Of a DNA stretch of 64,000 bases, positions 26,001 to 40,110 are shown piece after piece. This DNA is from Porites lutea (Eukaryota > Cnidaria > Anthozoa > Scleractinia > Poritidae), in NCBI RefSeq assembly GCF_958299795.1, contig NC_133209.1, forward strand, positions 742,501 through 806,500, written 5' to 3'. The notes under the pieces are model-generated. The model did not search any database. It had not been told where the DNA came from and worked only from the letters and a program-made list of their open reading frames with translations. Made by a program: the position numbers and the translations under genes. Numbering within the stretch: position 1 is the first letter of the stretch; every line of letters begins with the position of its first letter.

Positions 26001-26960
26001 AACTAATCACATCAGGGGACCTGCCATGTTTTGGACTAGCCCTGCTCCAGTAGTAGGATAATATCTAGTTCTTTGACACCAACATGACACTGATTAGTCT
26101 ATTGAAAGGTGTCAGCATCACTTCAGGCAAGAGAAAAATGTTTTTAATATGTGACAGACATTTGATCTGTCCTTTTTGTCAACCCTGTATATAAAAATAC
26201 TGATTAAGTCGTGGCACTGTGTAAAGGTGGATTCAGTTGTGATGTATTCTTATAAGACAATGTTTTGTGCCTGAAAATTTGCTTCATTGTTCTTTTTTTA
26301 TTATTTGGGGATATTTTTTTTAAAAAAAAGGGTGTATTTCAGAAAAATAGAATTAACATTGTAAAAAAATCAGGAATATTTATTTCCTTTAACTGGAAAT
26401 AATTTAAATGCTATTTGGTAGGTATTTAAAGAGCGTTGTGAACTTGACAATAGGAATTGGTATATACAGCTGATTTAGTACGTGGACTTCAAAAGATGAA
26501 GTGGTCAGTGCCTTATCGTATCATGTTCTCTTTTGTATCGTTCAACTAACTTAAATTATAAATCTCTGTAAACTTAAGTTAGTCTCTGTAACCTGTCATC
26601 AATAAAACCAAATGTGGAAAGGAAAACAATTTGTTTATTAAGCGAAAACTAACACTAGAGCACTGTGTGGACCTTAGTTATTCAGTGCCCAGTGCATCAG
26701 TTTTTGGAACGGTTTGTAAAAAAATATTTGGGTAAAAACGAATAAAGCGATAATAACTCAGCAACATTGAAGAGTTTGTTGTTTTCAAAATAATAGGCTT
26801 TCAGGAAAGCATTCATGCGAGAAAAGGCTCAACTAGTGAAAAAAATCTTTCCGACCTTTTATAAGTGATTTCTTTGTAACAAAAAGAGATTAGGTGAGTT
26901 GTTGTGCCATTTGTTTACCCGGGGATAGTCAAAGTGAAGGTCATAAAAATCAGTGATGGC

Positions 26961-27203
26961 TACACTGTAATTTTTACGAGTTATTATAACTCCGAAAATG
27001 GAGTAAAAATTTTAGGTACAGGAGAACTCCTTGTTGGGGGTTATTTTAACTCCTCAATATCTGGGGTCACTTTTACTCCTGAAAAAGAGTTCTCTAAACT
27101 CCTTTTTGGAGTTAAAATAACTCCCCAAAAAATAACTCCACCGTAAGGAGTTAAATTAGCCCCACTAGAAAAGTTATTATAGCTCCTTGAAAATTACTGT
27201 GTA
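26961..27203. mobile_element. Foldback MITE rich in GGAGTTA/TAACTCC
   Basis: The ends TACACTGTAATTTTTACGAG and CTTGAAAATTACTGTGTA form imperfect inverted repeats. Inside, GGAGTTA and TAACTCC motifs recur many times in both orientations, so most of the element can fold. Confidence 0.65.
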
Positions 27204-27389
27204 TCTAAACTTAAGTTTTTATCTGCTAGTTTATTTACTTATTTATTCATTGCTTATTTTCAAAGTATTGACCTTTCGTTAAACGTTTATTTTATTTAAA
27301 GGGTCTACTTTGATAAGAACTTCGTCGTTAAGGAAATGACTTTTCGTACTTCTATTAAAGGATAGTAAATAATCTGAATGGCTCGTTTC

Positions 27390-27533
27390 ATAGACCTTTC
27401 CCGCATTCCTGTAAACAAAGGAACCAACTCGAGGCTCGGGTGGACAAGATACAGTGATTTGTATGAAATTGTCCACCCAAGCCTCGTGCTTTTTTATGTT
27501 TGCTCACTGGAGCATAATGCGGGAAAGGTCTAT
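27390..27533. mobile_element. Foldback element, 144 bp
   Basis: The outer arms ATAGACCTTTCCCGCATT and AATGCGGGAAAGGTCTAT are perfect reverse complements. A second inner pair (CGAGGCTCGGGTGGACAA and TTGTCCACCCAAGCCTCG) is nested inside. Confidence 0.75.
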
Positions 27534-28386
27534 TCCTATCAGACTCGTAATGCTTAAGTACACAGGCAGTTGGGGCTTTTAAGCATTACCAGCTAGTTAC
27601 AAGTCACTGGTTGCCATGTAGTGATGGCAGCTCTTCAGATGTGGCGTCAATTTTGACAATTTTGTCTAATGCTAGTTATGATTTTCTTCAGTCCTTTTCG
27701 CTTTTCTTTGTCGATGTGGTATCAGTCTAACCTTAAGTTCACCAATGGAACTCTACCAGTGTCGACGCTAAACGCTATTAGACCTGTCACCTTAACTCAT
27801 AACTCAGTAACTGATAAATACCGGTACTTTACTGCCATCTGAAACCGTTCTTTTCCGCATTGTTATTTCTTTCTTTCTTATTTGTTTTTCGTGAATTGAA
27901 TTCCTTAGATTAATTAGATTGTTTGACTGGTTCGTTCTCTTATCTTCTCATTTACTCTATTATCTATTTTCCCCTCTTCAATTTTCCTGTGTCAGTACCC
28001 AGATGATATGCTGTTTTATTTTTGGAACTACTCAGTTCATTGAAATTTTGCTATTCTGTGAATTTCTTTTTGGCTCGATTTTAGTTAATTTAGTCTTCTC
28101 TTTTTTTTTTTGGTTTTTTGTAAATTTGGCGATTGTTTGTTGTTATTGTTATAATACACTAAGAGTAGTGCATTGATAATAAGTCGGCATAAGTCCTTGG
28201 TCCACTTGAACTCTTTTCTACTATTTAATCCCTTTCTACTTGTGAAGGAAGGGTCGTCAACAAGATGAGCAAACACAGGTAATCTAATGATAAACATTTA
28301 TTTTGTAGCAGAAAATTGCGACAACAGGCTTAGATTACAGGTATATTACAGTGCTTTTACTTCAGTGTAAAAATAGCAGACTAAAG

Positions 28387-31300
28387 CTAGGGATCCTCTT
28401 TGGAAAAGCTCAATAGAGCTAGCTGAGATCTGCACCTGATTGTACTTAGAGGACGTTGTTGCAAATGATGGGCGAATAAAGGCGTTTCTTGTGACATGAT
28501 CATACAGGTCAGATAAAGGAATCATCTTTGCCGTAGAATGAGTTGGCATCCACTTAAATTTCAGATTCGGGAATAGGATTCAACTATGTGCTAATTTAAC
28601 AGAAATTTTTCCTTTTTTAGATTTATTTACCTTGTTATTTGTAAGAGAACTGGACTGTACGTGAAAATCCTTAGATTGGGGATCATCTGAAGATACACAA
28701 TTACCTTTTTTTTATTGTTACACTAGCATAAAGCACGGTTTTCTCTGACGACTGTTGAGCAAAGGTTATTGCAACAAAAAAGCCATTGTTGCCTGTATTG
28801 TTTGTAGGATGAAACACAAGTTCGCAGTAAGGGATAAGGTTGAAGGAGCTCTTCAAGGAAGTATGACTGAGTTTCTGTGAAGAAAGAGGTGAAAGGTCAA
28901 AAGGTATTTCAAACGTCTAAGACACCATAGTTAATAAAGTGCAATGGCTACGTCTTTGTATCCAAGTGAGCGGAGGAGGCTTGGAACTTAGCGCCTCCTG
29001 AAAAGCTTGACAGGTGACGTTACATCCGAACTCGCTAAGGAAGACTGAGAACGAGGCTGGTGTACAATTCTTTTGTTTTTTGTTTACATACGAGTCGTAC
29101 CAGAACTACACAAACAGCAAAGATACAGCGAACCAAGTTTTGCGTACTACATTGTAAATTAACATCCTAACATCTTCGTGAATCTATCGACATAAAGTAA
29201 AAATAGCCATATCTGGTCTAAGCCTTTCTTACTAGTCCATTTAACATGGCCAGGCTCAAAGCGCATAGCTTAGCCAACTTACTGAGACAGTGAGATCTGA
29301 TACCTTTGGTGAATCTTGGTTTAGCTGCCAGTCTGCAACGTCCTGTACGGTAATTTCAACATCATTCTCTAGGGTAACAGAGAAGTTTAGTGATTCAATT
29401 GATGATACCATTTTTCCTCCTTCCTTCTGCTCCCTCGCCATTATTCTCTGTATTAAGAGAAAGTTGAAAGTTAACTTAGGAAGTGAAATCTGAGGCACGT
29501 AAGTAAGTTGGCCACCCCATCACGATCACGGTGTAAATAACCTGAAGGTCGTAGTGACGATAAAGGAAACCTTTGATTACAGCACTGAGCTCCGCCCATG
29601 TACCTCTATGTATGCAAAATCGCATACGCCACCCTCAGCCTTCCAATTTCTTTTTTACTGGTCGTAAAATGAAAGTAGTTTCGTTAATGCAAAATCTGAC
29701 TAAATCGTGCGAAGCAAAAGAAACTGACGTACCTCTAATGACCATTCGCAGTCATCGAAACAATAAACCCGGATTGAAACGTCCTCTCCAACTTTAGCAT
29801 CAGTAGAGAACGCTGCAAGCTTCATTCGTTTTAACACTGACAAAGAAGACTTATGGTATTTACCAACAATAGCAAATGTCGACAGATGGTCGGTGTCAAA
29901 CCTCACATGATTGCTGTTTGTTACAAAATTTTTTATTCCTTTTCCTTCCTTCTTACCAGTCTCTGCTACAGAGGCCCACTTCGCGCTGTTTAGTGTCTCT
30001 TTCAAAATTACTGTCCACTTCTTACACGATAAAACCATATTAGCACCGTGAGGTATGCGAAGTTCAAGCAGTTCATTTAACCGTGTACTTGACATCAGTG
30101 TTATTATAGGGCTTAGTAACAATTCATCCTCCTCTAAGAGACCAGACTCTGTTGACTCACTCCCATATAAAGCTTGCAACGCCAAATCACATGGTACTTG
30201 TTTGCCAGTGGTTCGAGAGCTAAGTCTAGAAGCTAAAACTTCGACACCTGTCTTCTCAAATACTGCGTGGTCTTGGTTATGTCTTCTAGGATACTCTGGC
30301 TCTGCATTCTTTTCTACAAGCAAAAAGCAAGTTGTAATAGTTATGTAACTCTAATACAGGCTGTATTGAATTAAATGTAGTCAGCAAAACAGATTTTAAA
30401 CTACCGTATACAATAAGTACTTAAAATAGAGGACTGGAAACTAACATTTGGACCGAGTCATTTTTTGCCTGCGTGCAGACGTCTCCTATTTCCTTTGTTG
30501 CACGCGGAAAAGGGACGTCTGCGTAACGCCGTCGCTAATCGTGTTCCAGCGTCCTGCTGGGTTCCCAAGATCTTGGGAACACGCTGTGATACGACAATTA
30601 TGTTTTTCGCTGCCGTCAATCATCTTAACGGACCTCTTAGGAAACAGAGCTTTACTTTAACGGGTTCAAAAGGTCAAGGTTTGTGAATAGGGAGTTTAAG
30701 CAAATCGCTACGGCGACCTCTACTACGGCGGCCGGAAGTAAAAAAGCCCCGAAATGACGCAGTGCGCATGCTTGGAAATGACCTTTCGCCGTAGCGCCAA
30801 ATCCTACGACGTGAAGAGCTGTCTCCTGGCGTAGTCGCTACTACGTGAGTATAAAAGTCGACTCTTCTCCTATTTTTTACGATCACTGGTTTTAAAAGCT
30901 ATCATAGATTGTTTTTCACTTTACCAAGAAAGCATTCGAGGCTTCTGGTTTTCCAGTGAATACGTTTTCCTTGCGTTTTCTCAGTTTGAGATTTCGATCC
31001 TCAAGCGAGTGTGCCATGAGTTCTATGCCGCGCCATGGCCGCAGAAAATCCGCCAGTACAAACAAAGACTAGACGAAAACCGTAAGCACGACTGTTAGCA
31101 ATAGAGCTAAATGTCACTGAAGGTTGTTTAAACAAGAATAGAATAGAATATCTAAAACGCTGAATTTGTTGATTTGTTGTTAAATGCGGTACACAAGAAG
31201 AAACATCACTAGGAGCTTACTCCGATCTTCATCTGTAGTTTTCTGTTTTGTGTACGAATCGCCCTCTGATCATGTTTACTATCAATATTCTTCTTGGCAA

Positions 31301-32500
31301 ACGAAATTTTTAAATTGGCCGATTTCTTACTTGACCACCATTGAATTCTGTTGTTGATAAATTATAGCGAAAGCAAGTGAGCAAGAACCGAGCTTGAAAT
31401 TTGGCGAGCTACGAGACGTGCTCTCCCCAGGACACCGCATCCACGACCGCCGTAGTAGAGGTCGCCGTAGCGATTTGCTTAAACTCCCTATTGGTGGATT
31501 TCGATCCGTTTAGTGTGTTTCTGTGTTTCAAGGTTTAAGATTGACGGCAGCGAAATACGGAATTGCGAAGGCGGCTTTTGAACTTTAGAGTTCGCGTGAT
31601 TGTGAAAAGCGCAGTAAAGTTCTTATAATGAACGCAATGACTCACTCGGATCTTCATCTTGAGAGCCAAAATCCTTCAAAGATGGCTCGATTTCTATTCT
31701 TGTAGACTCATTTCGCGTTGGGTTGAATAGGTTATAGGCCAAGGCAAGTACAATGATGCTGAAGCCAAATGCCTGGACGGTTGAATTATCAAGTCCCATG
31801 GATCCCAATAGACCGTATAACCGTTGGTTTTCCTCGAAAATTATCGCCGATGACGTTTGCTTTACCTGAAAAAGGAAGTGACGACGTGAGCAAAATTGAT
31901 GTAGGATGTCGTGTGCCACGCAACAGAACACAGTGCAGAGGCAGTATTGTTTAAAATATAAAAAATTATAGAGCACATGTTTGGCTTATACTTGCTAAAG
32001 CTTCTTATAGTCAAGGAGACAAACTCTAAAAAGACTAAAAACTACTCAATGAAAATCGAAAGAAACGTGTTGAGCATCGTAGTTTCTACTAATGATGGCA
32101 AATGAAGACCGTAATGAAGGAAGCCCATGATTGATTTTAAGGATGATACAACTCTCACATGGCATGACTATATATTTAAGAAATTTATTCCTTACATTTA
32201 ACAGTATGTACATCCAGGCCAGGGCTTTCTTTACGTCTAACGGTTTGATCCGAACAGTCCGATTTCCTCTGCTATTACTATAAAAACGTTAGTTACAACT
32301 GAAATTCTAAAATCATTCTTTGGCCATTGATACTGAGAAGTCGCGAAGACATTGTTCTGTAACAGCCATCACTCGGACTCGAGAGAAACCGCTACTACAC
32401 TACCGTAACTCGCTAAAGTGATAGTTTAGTGCAATCAATAATCCTTACTTAGTCATGAAGCACTTACCAGGAGGCAAACAAAAATAATGATGATTTCCAT
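28387..32500 (-). CDS. E: signal-TM-ZU5-UPA protein lacking TNFR repeats and death domain
   Basis: Supported exons on the minus strand: 32500-32468, 31865-31646, 30313-29733, 29447-29304 and 28874-28705. The first encodes MEIIIIFVCLL, a signal peptide start. The second gives about 29 ectodomain residues with one N-glycosylation sequon, then a membrane segment (VQAFGFSIIVLALAYNLF) and a short cytoplasmic linker. The third is ZU5 (EDELLLSPIITL, RIPHGANMVLS, HLSTFAIVGK) running into UPA. The fourth and fifth complete UPA. The closest relative here is D, which shares the post-membrane segment, so E looks like a D-type receptor whose cysteine-rich part was lost. The 3' end is uncertain: small exons at about 28659-28636 and 28435-28387 fit in phase, and neither encodes a death domain. 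An A8 run at the end of the fifth exon gives phase 2 where D has phase 0. Confidence 0.75.
30603..31556. mobile_element. Nested inverted-repeat element inside an intron of E
   Basis: The inner ends at 30686 and 31492 are long inverted repeats (AATAGGGAGTTTAAGCAAAT and ATTTGCTTAAACTCCCTATT), extending for more than 40 bases. Outside them CGCTGCCGTCAATC at 30606 pairs with GATTGACGGCAGCG near 31539. The TAGGGAG ... GCAACG type end recurs in the 54.4-kb element. Confidence 0.7.
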
Positions 32501-33696
32501 ACGGTAATTCCAATTGTTATTACAGTGTCTTGATCCTTTCTTGTAGTGGTAGAGAAAATCCTAACCAAAAGGTTATTCAGAAGATGATACAAAAGTGATT
32601 TGTCTAAAGTTTCGATCAGAATCAGGTAGCGACAAGACCAAGCGCTGATTACCTTACCTCAAAAGCGACAGTTCACTTTACTTCTTGAATTTAAAAAAGT
32701 GATTCAGTAAGCACATATTACGTCCAAAAAAGTGATTCGGTAAGCACATATTACGTCCAAAAAAGTGATTCGGTAAGCACAATAGGCGAGTTTCGTATTC
32801 CGGGGCGGCCTAGGACGAGCGCTTGTTTTTTCGCAAAAGCGAGGCTAATGCGGGTCACTTCTCACCAAGAAGACACAGAAAACTGCGGCTGAGTTGGCGA
32901 GAAAAAGGAAAATTTGAAGCGTTGAAAGGTTTTGGAGGGCTCAAAACGTACTTACACGGCTTGAGAAATCATTGTTTCAAACAGCAAAAGGAAAATCAGT
33001 GCGTCATCACTAAGACTGAAAATAACGAGCATAACCAGAAATTGACCGAAATAGCGGTCGGTGAGTGAGTTTATTAAAAATGCGAAGATGGGTTCAAAAT
33101 CCTTAAACAAGGTAATACCCTGAAGCCATTTTAATGTTATTTTCGGTGATGATTAAAACTTCTTTAAGCCATACCTTCCATTGGAGTGTACGTAGTTGTC
33201 GAAAGCTTGCATTAAGTTAAACTGAAACCTTCTTTTTAGTTGACCTTTTTTCTAACGGAGCGAATGCAAAATCTTGTGTATTTGAAAAAAAAATAGTAAA
33301 CCGACGGGGCAGACGTTCTGTATAAATTCGTTGCACTGTAAGGAAGTTAAATGGGTTTAAAGAAGATGACTAAAACAGTATAAGTTTATTTATACACAAG
33401 CTTACATTAAGCTTACATTATTATCAAAATATTCAGTCAAATAAAGAAGAACGTACACACATTTTACTCGACAAGCACTCGAACACAGAATTTTATACAG
33501 TAGATATACTGAGCACTTTAAACTCCATTTTACAGATATACACAAGACTAAAATAGAATACTAAGAAGTAAGATAATTAAAGGGAATGAAATATTGTCAT
33601 TTTAACAAACTTTACCCTTTTCAAGCTTAAAAAGTTTACTTCTTCTTTTGGCTTCGTCGCTTTTTTCTCTTTTGTGTTAAATACGATCAGCTTTTC
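32501..33696. other. 5' flank of E
   Basis: Contains a 33-bp tandem repeat at 32693-32781. No kB-like palindrome was found. The ORF at 32823-33068 has no recognisable domain. Confidence 0.4.
32693..32781. repeat. 33-bp tandem repeat, about 2.7 copies
   Basis: The unit contains AAGTGATTCGGTAAGCACAT followed by ATTACGTCC. Copies start at 32693, 32726 and 32759 and are nearly identical. It lies about 200 bp upstream of the E start codon. Confidence 0.8.
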
Positions 33697-35319
<1,623 letters not shown>

Positions 35320-35565
35320 ATTTTCTCACAATTTTGTTGTTTGCAACAGATATCCCTTTGGCTTACTGGTAAAGTTTAAGCTTTGAAATTTAACTATTTT
35401 TAAGATTTCTATTGTTTTCCAGCGACTCAGCGGCGAATTTCCTATGTTTGTTTTATGTTTTTGCAAAGAAGTTGACCTGCATAAGCCTCGCAATCGTGCT
35501 CGTCCCAGGGCCGTCGCAGGGAATACGAAACTTGCCTATTTTTAAAACCTTTGTTTCCAGTGTCA

Positions 35566-35576
35566 GGGGATTCCCC
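35566..35576. promoter_or_regulatory. kB-like palindrome GGGGATTCCCC upstream of G
   Basis: A perfect NF-kB type palindrome 173 bp upstream of the candidate G start codon, on the G side of the inserted hAT element. Confidence 0.65.
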
Positions 35577-35748
35577 AGACACATCGGTTGCCAATCAAAG
35601 AAAGTCACTTGACTGAACTAAAAAGGCACTGCACGCAAATGAGATGCGCTTATAAAAGTGAAAATATCGCGTGGTTTGCCTCTTTCGTTTAGATTCGAAC
35701 GAGGTGTTAAAACATTTGTTGCGCAAGGGTAGAAAAGGGAGAACTGGC

Positions 35749-38700
35749 ATGGTTAGTTGAAACGGTTGTCTACCTTCTGCCTAGCTTACTTCAAGATGAT
35801 TTTACCGAAAATCACTTTAGTCAAACAGAGATGTCATGCTCTGTGTTGGTTCTCGCATTTCCTTTCGGTTTCGTTTCGCGATGCCTTATTTAGGAACCTC
35901 TGAGTTTCATCTGTGGCTTCAGTTTCTTTTTCTGATTTTTGAAACTAAAAGTTCACCGTAGAAGGAGTGCACAGCGCAGGTTTGCCAATATTGCTGTTAA
36001 TTCTTTCACTTAATCAGTTTCATTATCATTCTAGGACGAGAGAAGAAACAGCAATTTCGAAGGAAGCCGAAACACGGCAGATGAATATTTTCCAGCCGAA
36101 GAAGGAGCCAACTCTAGTCTCCCAGCAAATGCGGAATCCGATGATGACAAGGACCCTGAGCCAGAAACATCATCGAGTCCTGAACGCGAACCGTTGATCG
36201 TCACAGTAAGTTCGAGAAACGAGGCCCATCGAGAAGAAAGTGGACTCTCTTCGAACGCCAGTAATAGCGCCCAGCCTGTCTTCAATGCGGTAGCTAATCA
36301 AACGCAGCAGTGCATGTCTTGTGATGGTGGAGCGACTAATAGCAGCAAAACAAGTACTGCGGGAGAGTCATCACCAAATACAATAACACAGGTTCATGTA
36401 GCTAACGTCGTTTTACGGTCATGCCTTAATCTTCCCTACTTACCCGACAGCTCGTTAGAAGATGGGAAAAGCGGCAGTTATGGAAAGGTCGAACACACTT
36501 TACCAGGACGATCAGAGCAGGAGAAGTCTCCTAGGGAAAGTAAGTGCGAAGATTGCTTTAAACGATCTTCTTAGGCTAATGTATTTCAACTTTATTCAAT
36601 GTTATAAAGTTATATTCCGTTTGTTTTAATTGTATACATCAAAAGGAACTCTTCCGTTCTAAAAGCAAGTAAGAGTAAGAGCAACGGTGTCGTTGTCGCC
36701 TTAGGCAAACGTCCACTGATGCCTTAAAAGACCGTTCTACTCAGGCTTTTGTGCATAGATGTATAATAGTCTCGGATGTAAACAGTGATCCTGCTGAAGA
36801 GCCTTTGCACAATGCATGTGATGTACTAAAAATAGATTTTTACATGAGTTTAAAAGGGTTTGCTCTTGTTTAATCATGTATCCTCTACAGATTTCTGCGA
36901 GGTTTCATTCCAAGTGCCTTCGCCTGGGATGACAATCAGAATTTTTCTCATGGAAAAAACATGCACGGAACGGAATGAGAAGACCTTTTTCTTATACATG
37001 ATTCCAGAAGGAGATTGCAAGGTAAAGCCTTACGATTAAATACAAAATCAGTTCCGAAAGTCACTCGCTCCAATTAGACAGTCTTTATAAATATGGCGGT
37101 TTATAACTGTACTACTACTGCCTTACAAGCTAAGCATTTTTGAATAAGGTAAAAGTTTATATGAATACAAGCAATAGAGCTTGATATAGTCTGTACAGGA
37201 CTTAACTGTAAACAATGCATATGGTTATTTTTGTCATTTCTGGTTTAGGATTTAGCGTGACAGAGTATGAGGTGCCTTTTTTCCATTTTTGTAAATAGGT
37301 TTATGAAGATATTTGTCGTGAGTTCAAGGAAGGAGAAGGCTTTAGCAGACAAATTCCCTTCACCGTGAACGGGAGCAGAAGTCAAGATTTTTACTCATTG
37401 TACGTGCAGGAACAGATAACAGTGCAATTTGAAATAGAGAACATAACGCAAGAAAGTTTTATCTCCCTAAATGGAGGGAATGAATCTGTAAGTGCAGATT
37501 AGTGTCTATTCAGTTTATATTATTAGCCTCACTTCATTCCATTTAACCGAACATCTGACAACCAAACAAAGTGGCCATTTGTATGCTGAGGAGAAATACA
37601 TGAATGGTTCTGTTATTCAGTTTTATCTTATTGATTCCTTCAGGCTATGAAGTCTATTTACTCCAGATGTTATATGTTACTGAACTGATGTAGTTATGAA
37701 AGCCTGTTTAAATATTTTAATCTAGTAGCACTGTCTAAACCAGTGTGATGTGACTGATTTTCCATCGCTAGAAACTATTCCCGATGTTAAAATCTTTCCA
37801 CATCTATTTTGTGAAGTACAGTCCTAAAACTGCCATGTAATATTAAAGTGACACCACCTAATTTCTTCCTTACCTTGAAATGTATGGACAGCATTTCTTG
37901 ATAATGGACCCCAAGCCTCTACATTGTTTAACGAAATTACTTTTCGCCCCTAATAAACACTTAGGGTAATATTCAGTCTGTTTCAGCCTGACATTGAAAA
38001 TCCATGCAGGTAGTTCTTTTCACTTTCAAATCAGTTCGTACTCTCTGATAACATTGGTGTCAGTAGCTTAGCGACAACATTGCAGATCGTGCTTTTCACT
38101 CTGTAAAACAAATTTAAGTACTTTGCTTATCCCACTCCTAGGTTTTCAGAGTGCCAGTAATTAAATCAGAGAGCAAAAACAGACTGGCCAAAGGATCGAA
38201 GTGTCAGTTTGTGGTGCAGTATGTTGGGGAATGTGGAAAGGCATGTCAAGAACAAGGCAAAGCGACCCTTACTATTGACTCAAACAATCAGACGACCTTG
38301 TTTTTCTCAATCTCTTTCTGGGTAAGTTCAATTTTTGAATGTCTCAAGGTAGATGACAAATTCCAGAAAAAGGTTTCCAATCTTGTTCAGAAGAACAGCA
38401 AACACTGTTTGATTTCTGTAAAGAGGAAGGTGTATACTATTTAACTGGCCTCACTCTGAAACTGGCCCGTTACAGTTAGCCACAGGCTAACTAAAAGTAA
38501 TGATTTTGATAAATCAGGTTATTGTTATACAATCCAGCAACTCACTACCACGTGCCTCATCTAGTAGTACTTCAGGCGGAAATGGGTATCGAAGTGTGGG
38601 AGTGCAAGGCTGTTCTTGTGGTTGTTGTTTTTTTTTTAGTGTGGAAATTATTAATAGGTATTTACGTGTAATAAAACGCCGATTTACTCTTGAAGTCGGA

Positions 38701-39351
38701 ATAAAACAATACAGTAAAAATCTTCTAACGATCAGGTGACTGTTTGAAAGTTCCACACTATCACGTGACTATTTCGTCGCTGAACCCTGACACCCTCTTG
38801 TTACTTGACTGCGTAAAAATAAGAAAAACCATTACCAACCTGCCTCATCAACGTGGATTGGCTTATTGTACTAATTAGGGAGCTTACTTAACGATGACTT
38901 AGGAAGGAAGCGTTTCTTGCTTGTGATAAAGCCGGCATAAACTCGAAAGCCTGAGCGAGGTTATTTGCCGATAAACTTGAAGGGCGACAAAGGAAAAAAG
39001 GAAACAAAACAAAGCCTATGTCACGTTCCTAAGAAGACGACGTAAAATTAGTTGATTTTAGTCCATGCGTGTACATTGTTAGCTTGCGTGGCAGGCGTTC
39101 GGAAGGAAAGGAAAGAGGATCAGTTCGGGCACGAGAGAAGCGCGAAGGGCGCGCGAGGAGCTCCCTTCCCCTTCCCTTTCGAACGCCTGTCACGGAGGCT
39201 AGTACATTGTTTTCGGCCATGAATTGGTAAGGTCGGGGTGAGATCGGAAAATCTACGTGATATGCGTTGCTTACTCAGTTTCTTGTGTTGTGTCTTACAG
39301 AGTTCCATGGAAACGCAGGTCGAGACAGATCAAGCAGGAGAAACCCAATGA
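35749..39351 (+). CDS. G: disordered N terminus with UPA-like module, no CARD
   Basis: Exons: 35749-35751 (ATG only), 36035-36539, 36891-37021, 37299-37487, 38142-38321 and 39301-39351. The sum is 1059 nt, or 352 aa. Residues 1-169 are acidic, Ser-rich and probably disordered. Residues 170-336 are three exons matching the UPA-like exons of F and H in phase and size, with the motifs FFLYMIP and LYVQEQITVQFEIEN. The last exon adds SSMETQVETDQAGETQ and a stop, with no CARD. An AATAAA lies at 39601. The first exon is the weakest part: an in-frame TAG immediately precedes the second exon, so some upstream exon is needed, and GGCATG before a GTTAGT donor is the nearest fit. Confidence 0.65.
39080..39203. 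repeat. Inverted repeat with CAGGCGTTC arms
   Basis: GCGTGGCAGGCGTTCGGAAG is matched by CCTTTCGAACGCCTGTCACG on the other side of a purine-rich loop. It lies in the last intron of G. Confidence 0.55.
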
Positions 39352-39937
39352 GTACGCTACAAAACACCGGAGTTAAATCGTTTGTGGAAAAGACAAATTG
39401 CTGCTGTTGTCAAGCGTTTTAACGATTAGATATCATATATTACTTTAGTATATACTAAAGCAGTGGATAATGTTTTTCGCGCCTTTCAACGGATATCCAG
39501 TGCCATTCACTGATTCACCTCCTGTTCCTCCACGCGAGCGACGCCAAACTCGCGTAAGTTACGAGCAAAATGGTTTCTCGGTTTGCCGCCGTGACGAACA
39601 AATAAATTTCACAAATAATCAAACAAGTCGTTCCCGAAATACACGAAGGTGACGAAATTCGGCTTGGCAGTTTTAACCGGTAAACCTTTGTTTGGTTGAG
39701 TTAAAACCGGTGAAAAAGGTTTTGTTTACAAATGGAAGAAATTAAGCTTAAGTCTTGCGTTACTTTATTTAGCTGACATGTTCATAAATAAGTGGAAAAC
39801 AAATTTACAGAATGGTTTTAAATACAAAGAAAATTCAAAAATCCTTTTCTAGAAATTTCCCTGAAAGAGCTAAACAAATGCCTTCAAAAGTTTTATTTGT
39901 CGGCAAGAAAACGCGACGGCCGTTCGGTGATTGTATA

Positions 39938-40110
39938 GAGTGTTTTCACATGACGTCACGGCGGCCATATTGGTGTCCCAAAACAATGAAACGGCGGCCA
40001 TGTTGGTGTCCCAAACCAATACTGTGGGAGTTGAACTCTTTTCTTATGCAAACGCTTTCTTTTGTTCCAATAAATATGTATAGATGCTGGCCACATGAGT
40101 GAAAACACTC
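39938..40110. mobile_element. MITE with GAGTGTTTTCAC ends
   Basis: The ends GAGTGTTTTCACATGA and CATGAGTGAAAACACTC are inverted repeats. Inside, the motif GCGGCCATRTTGGTGTCCC occurs twice in tandem. Confidence 0.7.

Larger units (their letters stand above)
24786..28386. other. Intergenic stretch between F and E
   Basis: The left part is probably 3' UTR of F; an AATAAA lies at 26601. Three inverted-repeat elements are listed separately. No DD, CARD or other domain is seen on either strand, which matters because gene E would need a death-domain exon here. Confidence 0.5.

Noticed and set aside
31623-31976. N-terminal part of the long ORF around the E membrane exon as coding
   Set aside because: An acceptor at 31866 starts the exon and the part upstream is intron sequence; the signal exon at 32500 joins in phase.
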